Origin: Ruegeria meonggei | GTDB taxonomy: Bacteria; Pseudomonadota; Alphaproteobacteria; Rhodobacterales; Rhodobacteraceae | DNA: 64,000 nt | Direction: 5' to 3' | NCBI RefSeq assembly: GCF_900172215.1 | Contig: NZ_FWFP01000005.1 | Span: 339,938 to 403,937 of the forward strand | Shown: one piece after another, positions 29,073 through 40,815 of the stretch | Numbering within the stretch: position 1 is the stretch's first letter | How the letters are laid out: each line of letters opens with the position of its first letter | The notes under the pieces: model-generated | The model's input: the letters and a program-made list of their open reading frames with translations, nothing else | Databases searched by the model: none | What the model was told of the DNA's origin: nothing | Position numbers and translations under genes: made by a program

Positions 29073-29933
29073 TCACCGGAATGTGGCCAGCCCGGGCGGT
29101 TCTGTGCCGTCCTGTTCAACCTGAGCAAACAACGCGCCCAACCGCTGGTCCCATGTCGGGAACTTCCCGGTCCGGGCATAGGTAAGACGTTCAGCCCCGA
29201 TGGATATCCCTACCGGAGCGGCCTCGCCCCCGATCATGATCTCGCCGATCTCGGTCCAGTTGTCCGAGGGTGGATAAACCTTCGGCGCGGGCTCATTTGT
29301 ACCGCCAACGCGATAGTAAACGCCCATGGTTACAATGTAGGCATCGCCAAACGGATCGGGAAAGAAAAAGCCCGAGGCATCGCGGGCGGCCAGCGCTTCG
29401 ACCTCATCCCGCAGCAGAACCTTATCGGCAAAGGGCAGGTCAATCTGATCCAGCACCGGGCGCATGTCGCCTGATTGCGGAACGCTGACAAAGGCAATCC
29501 GCGCGGGGTCGAGATCAAATTCTTCTCTTAGAAGGCGCATCATCAGCCGGGTTGCGGTTTGACCATCAGCGCTTGCGGCCGGATGGCAGCCGACCTCATG
29601 AAACAGCGGCAGGATATCTGTGCGGGATTTCTCATCAACATCGCCCAGCCGGGCCAGAGGCTGGATCACAAACGCATTGGAGGGCAGTGCGGATTGATCG
29701 AAATCGTGGCGCAGCCCGCCGTTATAGTCGTCGAGTCCGGTGGCAAGCGGCAGCGGTTGCGTCTCGGTGAACCCCAGCTGGGCAAACGCCATCTTCAGGC
29801 GTGTCACCGTGTCGCCGAAATCCTGTTCGAAACCGTCATTCTGATCTGCGGCGGCGATGGCCCGCAGCGGCAGTATCGTACCGACCGTTGCGGCGGTGCC
29901 AAGTTGAACAATTCTGCGCCTGCTCAGGCCCAT
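29073..29933 (-). CDS. Tat-exported protein of unknown function
   Basis: 286 aa. MGLSRRRIVQLGTAATVGTILPLRAIAAA is a twin-arginine signal peptide, so the protein is probably exported folded, perhaps with a cofactor. The mature part has TVTRLKMAFAQLGFTETQPLPLATGLDDYNGG, FVIQPLARLGDVDEKSR and GFFFPDPFGDAYIVTMGVYYRVGG; I do not recognise a family. The ATG at 29933 follows GGGAGGCATCGC and puts the twin arginines at residues 5-6; a longer open frame exists upstream. Its stop is 7 bp from that of dapB (convergent). Confidence 0.75.
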   Translation of the reverse strand: MGLSRRRIVQLGTAATVGTILPLRAIAAADQNDGFEQDFGDTVTRLKMAFAQLGFTETQPLPLATGLDDYNGGLRHDFDQSALPSNAFVIQPLARLGDVDEKSRTDILPLFHEVGCHPAASADGQTATRLMMRLLREEFDLDPARIAFVSVPQSGDMRPVLDQIDLPFADKVLLRDEVEALAARDASGFFFPDPFGDAYIVTMGVYYRVGGTNEPAPKVYPPSDNWTEIGEIMIGGEAAPVGISIGAERLTYARTGKFPTWDQRLGALFAQVEQDGTEPPGLATFR

Positions 29934-30038
29934 GCGATGCCTCCCGTACAATATGGCGGTGTGTGTCGAGAGTATCACAGATGTTGGGCGCAAAGGTTAA
30001 AGGTTTCTGAAACTTTGCGCCCCCCATAGTCCCGCTGG

Positions 30039-30703
30039 TCACAGCTCCCTGATCTTGTCCGCCCGCAACGGGCAAGCCAGATAAACGCCGAACTCTTTGC
30101 CGATATCGGCGCTGACCCGCGCGTGAACCGCACCTTGCCGGTCGAGAAACCGCTGGTCGTCTTCGACAGGAAAGATCCCCTCGTGCCAGATGCCGGGATG
30201 GATATAGAGCCCCTGCGTCCCGTCGCACCAGAACGCCACCACCTTTTCCGGCGTCAGGTTGTCGCCGGGCAGGGCTGCGGGGATGATGAAAGGCTTGTTG
30301 TCCAGTGGCCAGAACATCTGCCCGCCATCCGGGTGATAGTTCATATGCCACAGTAAGACCTGATCGCGCGGCGCCGTTCGCTGTGCCATCTGTGCCCGCT
30401 GCGGATCGGTCGACCAACCGAGGACGTAGTGGCCGTTGACCGCTTCGTTCTTGCCATACAGCACATCGCCCTTCCATTCGCCGTGAAACGTGCCTTCGAC
30501 CCAGCCGCCTTCGTCGCCGGTGCCTTCGTCAATGGGCCGCCAGCCCTGTTGCGGCCAGCGGGCGATTTCGATCTCGAACCCCTCGGGATCATCAACTAGA
30601 CAGCCGTAGCCCTTGACCGACGCATCAGTGGCCCGGATCAGGGGCACCTCGTGCCAGGGCAGCGAGGGCTTGCTGCTGGCTTCGAAGATATATTCCGGTG
30701 CGT

Positions 30704-30707
<4 letters not shown>
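30039..30707 (-). CDS. Ureidoglycolate lyase (AllA)-like protein
   Basis: 222 aa, longer than the usual AllA (about 165). The central and C-terminal parts (QVLLWHMNYHPDGGQMFWP, PFIIPAALPGDNLTPEKVVAFWCDGTQGLYIHPGIWHEGIFPVEDDQRFLDRQGAVHARVSADIG) match the cupin-like ureidoglycolate hydrolase/lyase family (PF04115). No other allantoin or purine-degradation gene is nearby. Its ATG overlaps the stop of the HD-domain gene by 4 bp, so it belongs to the TmpAB-like operon and probably acts on a related metabolite rather than on ureidoglycolate; that is inference. Confidence 0.8.
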
Positions 30708-32495
<1,788 letters not shown>

Positions 32496-32525
32496 CCTTC
32501 TTTCTGCTGAGGCTTGGAAAAACTA

Positions 32526-33380
32526 ATGGCTAGGAAAAAGATCGGCCTGCCCCCGCTGGACTGGCTGCGCGTGTTCGAGGCCGCCGGGCGGCTGGGTGGG
32601 TTTTCTGCCGCCGCGCGCGAATTTGGCCTGACGCAGGCGGCTGTCAGCCAGCGGATCGGCAACCTTGAGGCCTGGCTGGGCCGCACCCTGTTTGTGCGCG
32701 AGGCACGCGGTGTGTCGCTGACGATCGAAGGCGAAAGCTATCTGCCGTTGGTGCAGGACAGCCTGCGGGCACTAGAGCACAATACCGAGGACTTGTTCGG
32801 AACCTCGCCGCGTGAATTGCGCGTGGCCGGTCTGTCCTCGCATATCTATGCGCTGGTATTGCCGGGCATCCCGCGGTTTCTAACGCTGCAGCCCAAGGTG
32901 CGGCTGATGACGGATTCGGTGGCTCGCCGTTCGTCACTGGATGAGGAAAAGACCTGGTTGCAGATTCGCTATGGGCGCGGGGCCTGGCCCGGGCGCGAAG
33001 CAGCATTGATCGCAAAAGAGGTGCTTGTGCCGATGGCTGCGCCGGACATCGCATGGGGTGCCCCGCTGATTGATCAACGCGGCGAGCGACCGGGGTGGAG
33101 GGACTGGGCGCGCAGCGCCGGTGTTGAGGACCTGCCACCTGCCCATGTCAGCTTCGATTCGATGGGCCACTCCATTGCGGCTGCACGTCAGGGGATGGGG
33201 GTTGTGCTGGGGTCTGTGCCACTTGCGGCGGGCAACACCCGAGCGGGTCAGCTGAGCAGCCTGGACCTTCCAGCGCTGGAAACGCGCGAAGGTTATTGGC
33301 TGACATGGCCCGAGGATCGGGTGCGGTCGAAAAAGCAGCGCGCGTTGATCGACGACTTCCTGACGGCATTGCGCGGCTAA
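32526..33380 (+). CDS. LysR-family regulator (GcvA-like), divergent from tmpA
   Basis: 284 aa. PLDWLRVFEAAGRLGGFSAAAREFGLTQAAVSQRIGNLEAWLGRTLFVRE is the GcvA-type winged HTH; the effector domain follows with HVSFDSMGHSIAAARQGMGVVLGSVPLA near the C-terminus, a GcvA-class signature. It is divergent from the TmpAB-like operon with a T-N11-A dyad between, so it probably activates that operon in response to the phosphonate or its product. The ATG at 32526 follows GGAAAA. Confidence 0.9.
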   Translation: MARKKIGLPPLDWLRVFEAAGRLGGFSAAAREFGLTQAAVSQRIGNLEAWLGRTLFVREARGVSLTIEGESYLPLVQDSLRALEHNTEDLFGTSPRELRVAGLSSHIYALVLPGIPRFLTLQPKVRLMTDSVARRSSLDEEKTWLQIRYGRGAWPGREAALIAKEVLVPMAAPDIAWGAPLIDQRGERPGWRDWARSAGVEDLPPAHVSFDSMGHSIAAARQGMGVVLGSVPLAAGNTRAGQLSSLDLPALETREGYWLTWPEDRVRSKKQRALIDDFLTALRG

Positions 33381-33385
33381 AACGA

Positions 33386-33568
33386 TCAGAAATCGATCGC
33401 GATGCCCTTTTTCTCCCAATCGCCATACCGGGCGGGGTCGGGGCCGTCGCGCCCGCCCAATTCCTTTGGCCTCTCTTTGGCCTCGGCTTCAGCCTTGCGG
33501 CGGCGGTCTTCGGCCTCGGCCAAAGCGCGCTGGGCGGCTGGGGGCAGGTCTTTGCGGTCGTCGCTCAT
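33386..33568 (-). CDS. DUF1674 protein (succinate dehydrogenase assembly factor 4-like)
   Basis: 60 aa, charged, with the invariant tail GGRDGPDPARYGDWEKKGIAIDF of DUF1674 (PF07896). In eukaryotes this family (SDHAF4) protects the flavinated SdhA subunit during succinate dehydrogenase assembly; bacterial members are assumed to do likewise. The ATG at 33568 is preferred over the longer open frame. It ends 5 bp from the convergent LysR stop and is divergent from rsmB. Confidence 0.9.
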   Translation of the reverse strand: MSDDRKDLPPAAQRALAEAEDRRRKAEAEAKERPKELGGRDGPDPARYGDWEKKGIAIDF

Positions 33569-33657
33569 GACATCGGGTTCCTTTCCGTGCACGGGCTTGA
33601 TATACGCCCCCGTCCGCCAATGGCAATGCGGGCGAGAGTCACATCAAAGGCGGTTCC

Positions 33658-34914
33658 ATGTCCGACAACGCAACAGCGGCGCGGCGTAGCGCGATCTATC
33701 TGCTGGATCAGATATTGGGTGAGGGCCGGCTGTTGCCCGAATGTTTGGCCGCAGGCGCACTGGACCGGCTGGGGCCGGAAGATCGCGCGCGGGCGCAACG
33801 CCTGACGCTGGAAACCCTGCGCGGGCTGGAACGTGCCGACCGACTGCTGGACAATCACCTGAACCGTACCCCCGATCTGACGGTCCATAACGCGCTGCGC
33901 CTTGGTGCGGTCGAACTGTGCCACGGCGAGGCGGCGCATGGCGTGGTCAATTCCATGGTCGAGATCGTCGGGCGTTCACGCAAACACGGACGACTCAAGG
34001 GGTTGGTGAATGCGGTGCTGCGCAAAGTGGCGGCCGAAGGGCCCGAGGCCTGGCCCAGGATGCGGGTGCCGCGCCTGCCGGACTGGCTGCGCGATCCGCT
34101 GATTATGGCCTGGGGGGCCGAGGCTGTCGCGGGTATGGAACGGGCGCATTTCGCCGGTGCCCCGCTGGATATTTCGCTGAAACCGGGCACTCAGGGTCCC
34201 GGTGATGCCCTGCCAACCGGTTCGATGCGCGTTAGGGATGCGGGGCAGGTCTCGACCCTTCCGGGTTTTGATGCAGGTGATTGGTGGGTACAGGACGCCG
34301 CTGCTGCTGTGCCTGTACAGATTCTGGCCCCCAAAGAAGGTGAGGCTGTTCTGGACCTTTGCGCGGCGCCGGGTGGCAAGACGCTGCAACTGGCCGCTGC
34401 CGGGGCTGAGGTCACCGCGCTTGATATTTCAGAGGCGCGTCTTGAACGGGTGCGTGAAAACCTTGCGCGCACAGGTCTGACCGCCACGATCATCGCAGGC
34501 GACGCGCTGGAACATCAGGGCCAGTACGACGCCATCCTGCTGGACGCACCCTGTTCGGCCACGGGAACGATCCGGCGGCACGCGGATCTGCCCTTTGCCA
34601 AGGATGGATCAGAGTTCGGCGGGTTGATCGAGTTGCAAGCGCACATGCTTGCCCATGCCTGGACCCTGCTGAAGCCTGGTGGGCGGCTGGTGTATTGCAC
34701 ATGTTCCCTGCTGCCGGATGAAGGCGAAGTGCAGATTGAAGAGGCGCTGGCGCAGTATCCGGATATGCGCATCGACCGGGACGCGCTCAATGTCCCGGGT
34801 GTGGATGCGGGCTGGATTACCGTAGAAGGCGGTCTGCGCCTGCGCCCTGATTATTGGGCGGATCTGGGCGGTATGGACGGCTTTTACGTGGCCTGCCTGA
34901 ACAAAACGCCCTAA
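33658..34914 (+). CDS. RsmB/NOP-family RNA (cytosine-C5) methyltransferase
   Basis: 418 aa. An N-terminal NusB-like helical domain (AARRSAIYLLDQIL...HGVVNSMVEIVGRSRKHGRLKGLVNAVLRKV) precedes a SAM-dependent methyltransferase domain: motif I VLDLCAAPGGKTLQLAA, motif IV ILLDAPCSATGTIRRH (about residue 300, one catalytic Cys) and motif VI VYCTCSLLPDEGE (second Cys). This is RsmB, which methylates C967 of 16S rRNA, or a close relative. It begins 90 bp from the DUF1674 gene start on the other strand. Confidence 0.92.
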   Translation: MSDNATAARRSAIYLLDQILGEGRLLPECLAAGALDRLGPEDRARAQRLTLETLRGLERADRLLDNHLNRTPDLTVHNALRLGAVELCHGEAAHGVVNSMVEIVGRSRKHGRLKGLVNAVLRKVAAEGPEAWPRMRVPRLPDWLRDPLIMAWGAEAVAGMERAHFAGAPLDISLKPGTQGPGDALPTGSMRVRDAGQVSTLPGFDAGDWWVQDAAAAVPVQILAPKEGEAVLDLCAAPGGKTLQLAAAGAEVTALDISEARLERVRENLARTGLTATIIAGDALEHQGQYDAILLDAPCSATGTIRRHADLPFAKDGSEFGGLIELQAHMLAHAWTLLKPGGRLVYCTCSLLPDEGEVQIEEALAQYPDMRIDRDALNVPGVDAGWITVEGGLRLRPDYWADLGGMDGFYVACLNKTP

Positions 34915-35002
34915 GGGCACGCTTTTCGATGACTTGACGATCGCCCCGGTCTATCGTTGGTTCAGGCGCCAGCAGAGCGCAAGGGGCAGAGTAACGAGCG
35001 TC

Positions 35003-36742
35003 ATGTCAAACTCAGATACCATGACCAATCGGTGGACACGGTTTCAGAACCGTCTCTACGCACGCCTCAGTCAGCGGCGCAAGGCGGTCACCGGTTTTGT
35101 GGGAGAGCCAGAACCGCGCACTGTCGGCTCTTTTGCCCGTGGGCGGCAATTGGTGGCAGGAAATCTTTTATTTGCAGGGTATCTGGTCGAAGCACAGGAC
35201 ACCAACCTGTGGGATGTCGTCGCGCCCAGCAAAGGGTTCGATGACGAACGCCACGGATTTGCCTGGCTGGATGATCTGGCAGCCGTCGGCGATATGCGGG
35301 CGCGGGAAAAAGCCCAGCGGTGGGTTTGGGGCTGGATTGAGGCGCATGGCCGCGGTCACGGCCCCGGTTGGGCCCCGGACCTGACCGGACGGCGCGTGAT
35401 ACGCTGGATCAACCACGCGGTGTTTTTGCTGCGCGGCAGAAATGAAACGCAACAGGAACTGTTCTTTCGCGCTTTGGCACAGCAAACATGGTTCCTTTCA
35501 AAACGCTGGTCTGCAGCAACACCCGGCCTGCCCCGGTTCGAGTCGCTGGCCGGGCTGGTACAGGCGGGGCTTGCGCTTGAAGGTCTGGAGCAGATGGCAG
35601 ACCCCGCTTTGCGCGCCCTGGCGCGGGAATGCGAAAAGCAGATCGATCAGAAGGGCGGCATTTCGACTCGCAACCCGCAGGAATTGCTGGATGTGTTCAC
35701 GCTGCTGGCCTGGACCTCGGCTGCGCTTAGCGATCTGGGGCGGGGCACGCCCGGTGCGCAATCCAATGCGATCAAACGCATGGCCCCGACCCTGCGCAGC
35801 CTGCGGCATTCCGACGGTGGGCTGGCGCGTTTTCACGGCGGTGGCCGCGGGGTTGAAGGGCGGTTGGATCAGGCTTTGGCTCAAAGTGGGGTCAGACCGA
35901 ACCATGCAACCGGTCTGGCGATGGGATTTGCCCGTCTCTATGCCGCACGTACCAGTGTAATCGTCGATGCAGCCACGCCGCCGAAAGGGGCCGCGTCGTT
36001 CAACGCTCATGCGTCGACCCTGGCATTTGAGCTGACCTCGGGGCGACGTCCCCTGATCGTGAATTGCGGGGCTGGTGGTAGCTTTGGCTCGGAATGGCGC
36101 CGCGCTGGACGTGCCACGCCGTCTCATTCGACCCTGTGTCTGGACGGTTATTCCAGTGCCCGGCTGGCACCCCCGGCCCCCGGCACCGAAAACGAGGCTT
36201 TGGTCGACGCGCCACAGGACGTGCCGGTCGATTTCGAAGAGGCGTTTGAGGGGACGCGCTTTATGGTGGGGCATGATGGCTATGCCAAGGTTTTTGGTTT
36301 GACCCACGCCCGCACGTTCGAGCTGCGTTTTGACGGCCGCGAACTGACCGGTGAGGATATTTTGCTGACCGCCACCGATAAGTCCAAGAGGCAGTTTGAC
36401 AAGGCGCTGGATGCCTCGGGGATGAAAGGCATCGGCTTTGATATCCATTTTCACCTGCATCCGGACGTGGACGCGGCCATTGATTTGGGCGGTGCAGCGG
36501 TGTCGATGGCGCTCAAGAGCGGAGAGATCTGGGTTTTTCGCCATGACGGTGTGGGAAAATTGTCAGTCGAGCCAAGCGTTTACCTTGAAAAGGGTCGGCT
36601 AAAGCCACGCGCGACAAAACAGATCGTTCTATCCGGGCGCGCAATGGAGTATGCGACGCGCATCCGGTGGACATTGAGCAAGGCGCAGGACACTGCCTAT
36701 GCCGTGCGCGATCTGCACCGGGACGAGCCCGAGTTTGACTGA
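35003..36742 (+). CDS. Heparinase II/III-like protein
   Basis: 579 aa. The N-terminal half is alpha-helical ([15 protein letters not shown] repeats, [28 protein letters not shown]); the C-terminal half ([45 protein letters not shown]) is the beta-sandwich of the heparinase II/III family (PF07940). Members are polysaccharide lyases, but the version fixed between rsmB and purH in alphaproteobacteria has no known substrate. No signal peptide is seen, arguing against a secreted degradative role. The start is uncertain; I chose the ATG at 35003 (MSNSDTM), with 35021 as an alternative. Confidence 0.85.
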   Translation: MSNSDTMTNRWTRFQNRLYARLSQRRKAVTGFVGEPEPRTVGSFARGRQLVAGNLLFAGYLVEAQDTNLWDVVAPSKGFDDERHGFAWLDDLAAVGDMRAREKAQRWVWGWIEAHGRGHGPGWAPDLTGRRVIRWINHAVFLLRGRNETQQELFFRALAQQTWFLSKRWSAATPGLPRFESLAGLVQAGLALEGLEQMADPALRALARECEKQIDQKGGISTRNPQELLDVFTLLAWTSAALSDLGRGTPGAQSNAIKRMAPTLRSLRHSDGGLARFHGGGRGVEGRLDQALAQSGVRPNHATGLAMGFARLYAARTSVIVDAATPPKGAASFNAHASTLAFELTSGRRPLIVNCGAGGSFGSEWRRAGRATPSHSTLCLDGYSSARLAPPAPGTENEALVDAPQDVPVDFEEAFEGTRFMVGHDGYAKVFGLTHARTFELRFDGRELTGEDILLTATDKSKRQFDKALDASGMKGIGFDIHFHLHPDVDAAIDLGGAAVSMALKSGEIWVFRHDGVGKLSVEPSVYLEKGRLKPRATKQIVLSGRAMEYATRIRWTLSKAQDTAYAVRDLHRDEPEFD

Positions 36743-36764
36743 CGCCAAAAGGACCTTTGGACCC

Positions 36765-38354
36765 ATGACCGATCTTCACCCCGTGCGCCGCGCGTTGCTT
36801 TCCGTTTCCGACAAGACCGGACTAATCGAGCTGGGTAAGGCGCTGGCAGAGCGCGGGGTCGAACTGCTGTCGACCGGCGGCACGGCGCGGGCGCTGCGGG
36901 ATGCCGGGCTTGCGGTCAAAGATGTGAGCGAGCTTACCGGCTTCCCCGAGATGATGGATGGCCGGGTCAAGACCCTGCACCCGATGGTTCATGGCGGGTT
37001 GCTGGCGCTGCGCGACAACGACACCCATGTGGCTGCGATGGAGGAACACGGCATCGGTGCCATCGATCTGCTGGTCGTGAACCTCTATCCGTTTGAGGCC
37101 ACCGTGGCCAAAGGCGCGGGCTATGACGAATGCATTGAAAATATCGATATCGGTGGCCCGGCAATGATCCGCGCCGCGTCCAAGAACCATAGTTTCGTCA
37201 ATGTGGTTGTGGACGTTCAGGATTATGATGCGCTGCTGGCGGAACTAGCGGCAAATGACGGCCAGACCTCTTACGCCTTCCGGCAGCGGCTGGCGCAAAC
37301 CGCTTATGCGCGCACGGCGGCCTATGACGCGGCTGTGTCGAACTGGATGGCGGATGCGCTGGATCTAGAAGCGCCACGCCGCCGCGCCTTTGCCGGTGAG
37401 ATGAAACAGACCCTGCGCTATGGCGAGAACAGCCACCAGACGGCTGCGTTCTATACCGATGGCACCGACCGTCCGGGTGTGGCCACTGCCGTGCAACATC
37501 AGGGCAAAGAACTGAGCTATAACAACATCAACGACACAGATGCAGCATTCGAATTGGTCGCCGAGTTTGATCCGACCAATGGGGCCGCCTGTGCCATCAT
37601 CAAACACGCCAACCCCTGTGGAGTGGCGACAGGGACCACGCTGCTGGATGCTTACAAGGCCGCATTTGACTGCGACCGCACCTCGGCCTTTGGTGGTATT
37701 GTAGCGCTGAACCAGCCGCTGGACGCCGCAACCGCGCAGGAAATCACCGGTATCTTTACCGAAGTGGTGATTGCCCCCGGTGCCTCGGATGAGGCCAGGG
37801 CGATCTTTGCGGCCAAAAAGAATCTGCGTCTGTTGACAACCGATGCACTGCCGGATGTGTCTGCTGGCGGCAAGACCGTGCGTCAGGTGGCCGGTGGCCT
37901 GCTGGTGCAGGACAAGGATAACGGCTTTGTCGGCATGGATGACTTGAAGGTCGTCACCAAAAAGGCCCCGTCTGAAGACCAGATGCGCGATCTGCTGTTT
38001 GCCTGGAAAGTGGCGAAACATGTCAAATCCAACGCCATCGTCTACGTCAAGGGTGGGGCGACCGTGGGCGTGGGCGCCGGCCAGATGAGCCGCATCGATT
38101 CCGCCCTGATCGCCGCCAAAAAAGCTGAACGCATGGCCGAGGCGCTGGGCCTGCCGCAGCCGTTGACCATCGGGTCTGCAGTGGCGTCCGATGCGTTCTT
38201 CCCCTTTCCCGACGGCTTGATGGAAGCCGCCGAGGCCGGAGCCACATGTGTGATCCAGCCCGGCGGGTCGATGCGCGATGACGAGGTGATCGCGGCCGCA
38301 GACGAGGTCGGGCTGGCCATGGTCTTCACCGGCATGCGCCATTTCCGTCACTGA
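36765..38354 (+). CDS. purH: Bifunctional AICAR transformylase / IMP cyclohydrolase
   Basis: 529 aa, normal length. PurH catalyses the last two steps of IMP synthesis. The N-terminal cyclohydrolase shows [29 protein letters not shown] and [17 protein letters not shown]; the C-terminal transformylase shows [27 protein letters not shown] [15 protein letters not shown] with the catalytic Lys-His, and [13 protein letters not shown]. The ATG at 36765 replaces a longer open frame. The stop overlaps the lspA start by 1 bp (TGATG). Confidence 0.98.
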   Translation: MTDLHPVRRALLSVSDKTGLIELGKALAERGVELLSTGGTARALRDAGLAVKDVSELTGFPEMMDGRVKTLHPMVHGGLLALRDNDTHVAAMEEHGIGAIDLLVVNLYPFEATVAKGAGYDECIENIDIGGPAMIRAASKNHSFVNVVVDVQDYDALLAELAANDGQTSYAFRQRLAQTAYARTAAYDAAVSNWMADALDLEAPRRRAFAGEMKQTLRYGENSHQTAAFYTDGTDRPGVATAVQHQGKELSYNNINDTDAAFELVAEFDPTNGAACAIIKHANPCGVATGTTLLDAYKAAFDCDRTSAFGGIVALNQPLDAATAQEITGIFTEVVIAPGASDEARAIFAAKKNLRLLTTDALPDVSAGGKTVRQVAGGLLVQDKDNGFVGMDDLKVVTKKAPSEDQMRDLLFAWKVAKHVKSNAIVYVKGGATVGVGAGQMSRIDSALIAAKKAERMAEALGLPQPLTIGSAVASDAFFPFPDGLMEAAEAGATCVIQPGGSMRDDEVIAAADEVGLAMVFTGMRHFRH

Positions 38355-38824
38355 TGCGATACCGTCCCTTAATCTGGGCTGCTCTGGCTGCCACTTTGAT
38401 CGACCAGATCAGCAAGTATCTGGTCGTTCATGTAATGCGGGTGGCGGCAGGCGATATCGATGTTCTGCCACCGCTGCTGGTGTTCAAATACGGCGAGAAT
38501 CGCGGCATCAACTTTGGTCTGTTCCAGGGCAATACCGAAGCTGCCCGCTGGGTGCTGATCGGTATCTCGGTGGCCATCTCGGTCGGGGTTCTGATCTGGC
38601 TGATGCGATCGACGCCGTCGAAACTGATGATGATATCCGGCGGGCTGCTGATCGGTGGCGCAATCGGCAATGTCGTCGATCGGCTGCTATACGGCTATGT
38701 GCTGGATTTCCTCAACATGTCGTGCTGTGGCATCAACAACCCTTTTGTGTTCAATCTTGCGGATGTGTTCATCTTTGGCGGTGCCATCGGACTTGTGTTG
38801 TTCGAGGGCAAAAAGCCCTCGTGA
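38354..38824 (+). CDS. lspA: Lipoprotein signal peptidase (signal peptidase II)
   Basis: 156 aa, four membrane segments. It cleaves lipoprotein signal peptides after lipidation. TLIDQISKYLVVHVM near the start, GENRGINFGLF, GGAIGNVVDRLLYGYVLDFL (first catalytic Asp) and FNLADVFIFGGAIGLVLF (second catalytic Asp) are all present. It is co-translated with purH and followed 50 bp later by a lipoprotein gene, a fitting neighbour. Confidence 0.97.
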   Translation: MRYRPLIWAALAATLIDQISKYLVVHVMRVAAGDIDVLPPLLVFKYGENRGINFGLFQGNTEAARWVLIGISVAISVGVLIWLMRSTPSKLMMISGGLLIGGAIGNVVDRLLYGYVLDFLNMSCCGINNPFVFNLADVFIFGGAIGLVLFEGKKPS

Positions 38825-38874
38825 CGTGCCTTGGGAAATGCGATAAAAGCGCCTGAAACAGGCTGGAGACTCTG

Positions 38875-39393
38875 ATGCGGTTGCCGCGTTCAATATTTGC
38901 TGTGACATTGGCCTTTGCGGCCGCTGGGTGTTCTAACATCGGCCTGCGCCACCTTGAGGCGCCGGGGCCGGGCCCCGATGAGTTTGCGGTGATGCCGGTC
39001 AAGCCGCTGACGCAGCCGCAGGACTATGGCTTTTTGCCTGCCCCCTCGCCGGGTGGGGCGAACCTGACGGATCCCAATCCCAAGGCCGACGCGGTTGTCG
39101 CACTGGGTGGCAATGCTGCGGCGCTGACGCCGGGCAATGCGATTCCGTCCTCGGATTCGGCACTTGTTTCCGCGTCCAGCCGCTATGGCGTTACGGCGAA
39201 TACGCGGCAAGTTGTCGATACTGAGGATGCCGAATTCCGTCGCCGTCAGGGTCGACTGACACAGCTGCGCCTGTTCAAGGTGGATCGCTATTCACAGGTC
39301 TATCGCCGTCAGGCGCTGGATGCCAGTAAGCAAACTCAGGCTGCACGGCGCGCCGGGATCGAGACGCCCTCTGCGCCTCCGGCTGATGAATAA
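38875..39393 (+). CDS. DUF3035 lipoprotein
   Basis: 172 aa. A short signal peptide ends in a lipobox (FAAAGC, Cys about residue 19), so it is a membrane-anchored lipoprotein. The rest is Pro/Ala-rich and disordered-looking, with a conserved helical arginine-rich tail (DAEFRRRQGRLTQLRLFKVDRYSQVYRRQALDA), matching DUF3035 (PF11233), a family restricted mainly to Rhodobacterales. No function known. It sits between lspA and the M16 peptidases, probably in one envelope-related operon. Confidence 0.87.
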   Translation: MRLPRSIFAVTLAFAAAGCSNIGLRHLEAPGPGPDEFAVMPVKPLTQPQDYGFLPAPSPGGANLTDPNPKADAVVALGGNAAALTPGNAIPSSDSALVSASSRYGVTANTRQVVDTEDAEFRRRQGRLTQLRLFKVDRYSQVYRRQALDASKQTQAARRAGIETPSAPPADE

Positions 39394-39474
39394 TCCTTAA
39401 CTTTTTGTCATCAGCCTTGAACCTGCGCGGCTCCACCGTAGTTTGAAACCCATAAACGAAACGGAGGACGCCCC

Positions 39475-40815
39475 ATGGTTCGGGCTCTGGCATTGTCTGC
39501 CGCCTTGATCGCCGCCACCCCGGTTTTTGCTGCGGATGGTCACGAAGCGGTCACCACCTTCACGCTGGACAACGGCATGGACGTTGTTGTGATCGAAGAT
39601 CACCGCGCGCCGGTCGTGCAACACATGGTCTGGTATCGCGCCGGATCGGCGGACGAGCCGATCGGGTCCTCTGGCGTGGCGCATTTCCTGGAACATCTGC
39701 TGTTCAAGGGCACCGATACGCTGGCTCCGGGTGAGTTTTCTGCCACCGTCGCCGCCAATGGCGGCAATGACAACGCGTTTACCTCATACGACTATACCGC
39801 CTATTTCCAGCGCGTCGCCGCCGACCGGCTGGAGCTGATGATGCGGATGGAGGCGGACCGGATGCGCAACATTCGCCTGTCTGAAGAGGACATCCTGACC
39901 GAACGAGACGTGATCCTTGAGGAACGCAACCAGCGCACCGAAAACAACCCCCGTGCCCTGTTTGGTGAGCAGATGAGTGCAGCGCAGTACCTGAACCACC
40001 GCTATGGCGTGCCGATCATCGGCTGGATGCACGAGATGGAAGAACTGGATATGGAGGACGCGTTGTCCTTCTATCAGACCCATTACGCGCCCAATAACGC
40101 CATTCTGGTGGTGACCGGGGATGTAGAACCCGACGATGTCAAATCCCTGGCCGAGCAGTATTACGGCGTCATCCCGGCCAATCCGGACCTGCCCGAGCGT
40201 GTGCGGTCACAAGAACCGCCGCAAACGGCCGAACGCCGCCTAACCTACAAAGATGCGCGTGTGTCGCAGCCTTATGTGCAGCGCAGCTATCTTGCGCCGG
40301 AACGCGATGCCGGAGCGCAGGAAAAGGCCGCCGCCTTGTTCTTGCTGGCCGAGTTGCTGGGCGGCAGCACCACGTCTTACCTGAACGAAAAGCTGCAGTT
40401 CGAACAGCAGATGGCCGTCTATACCGGTGCCTTCTATCGGGGTGTGTCGTTGGATGATACGACCTTTGATCTGCTGATCGTCCCGGCGCAGGGCGTGTCG
40501 CTGCAAGAGGCCGAAGATGCCATGGATCAAGCCGTGGTCTCGTTTATCGCCGAGGGTGTGAACGAAGACGATCTTGAGCGGATCAAGATGCAGCTGCGCG
40601 CCGCGCAGACCTATGCGCGCGACAATGTGGACGGGATCGGCAATCGTTATGGCCGTGCCCTGACCAGTGGCCTGACGGTCGAGGACGTGCAGGCTTGGCC
40701 CGATGTCCTGCAGGCCGTGACCAGCGACGAAATCCTGGCCGCCGCGCGCGAAGTGCTGCAACCCGAAACGTCAGTCACTGGCTGGCTGATGCGCGACGAT
40801 GAGGTGACGCAATGA
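39475..40815 (+). CDS. M16-family zinc metallopeptidase, catalytic subunit (PqqL/processing-protease type)
   Basis: 446 aa with a signal peptide (LALSAALIAATPVFAADGH). The inverted zinc motif HxxEH is visible in VAHFLEHLLFKGT (about residues 70-75), with the downstream glutamate in ILEERNQRTENNPRALFGEQM. Periplasmic location inferred. A ribosome site AACGGAGGACGCC precedes the ATG. It overlaps the next gene by 4 bp; together they form the usual active/inactive pair of bacterial M16B peptidases. Confidence 0.93.
   Translation: MVRALALSAALIAATPVFAADGHEAVTTFTLDNGMDVVVIEDHRAPVVQHMVWYRAGSADEPIGSSGVAHFLEHLLFKGTDTLAPGEFSATVAANGGNDNAFTSYDYTAYFQRVAADRLELMMRMEADRMRNIRLSEEDILTERDVILEERNQRTENNPRALFGEQMSAAQYLNHRYGVPIIGWMHEMEELDMEDALSFYQTHYAPNNAILVVTGDVEPDDVKSLAEQYYGVIPANPDLPERVRSQEPPQTAERRLTYKDARVSQPYVQRSYLAPERDAGAQEKAAALFLLAELLGGSTTSYLNEKLQFEQQMAVYTGAFYRGVSLDDTTFDLLIVPAQGVSLQEAEDAMDQAVVSFIAEGVNEDDLERIKMQLRAAQTYARDNVDGIGNRYGRALTSGLTVEDVQAWPDVLQAVTSDEILAAAREVLQPETSVTGWLMRDDEVTQ

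Noticed and set aside
35498..36544. 348-codon minus-strand frame across the heparinase-like gene
   Set aside because: Antisense shadow with no domain.
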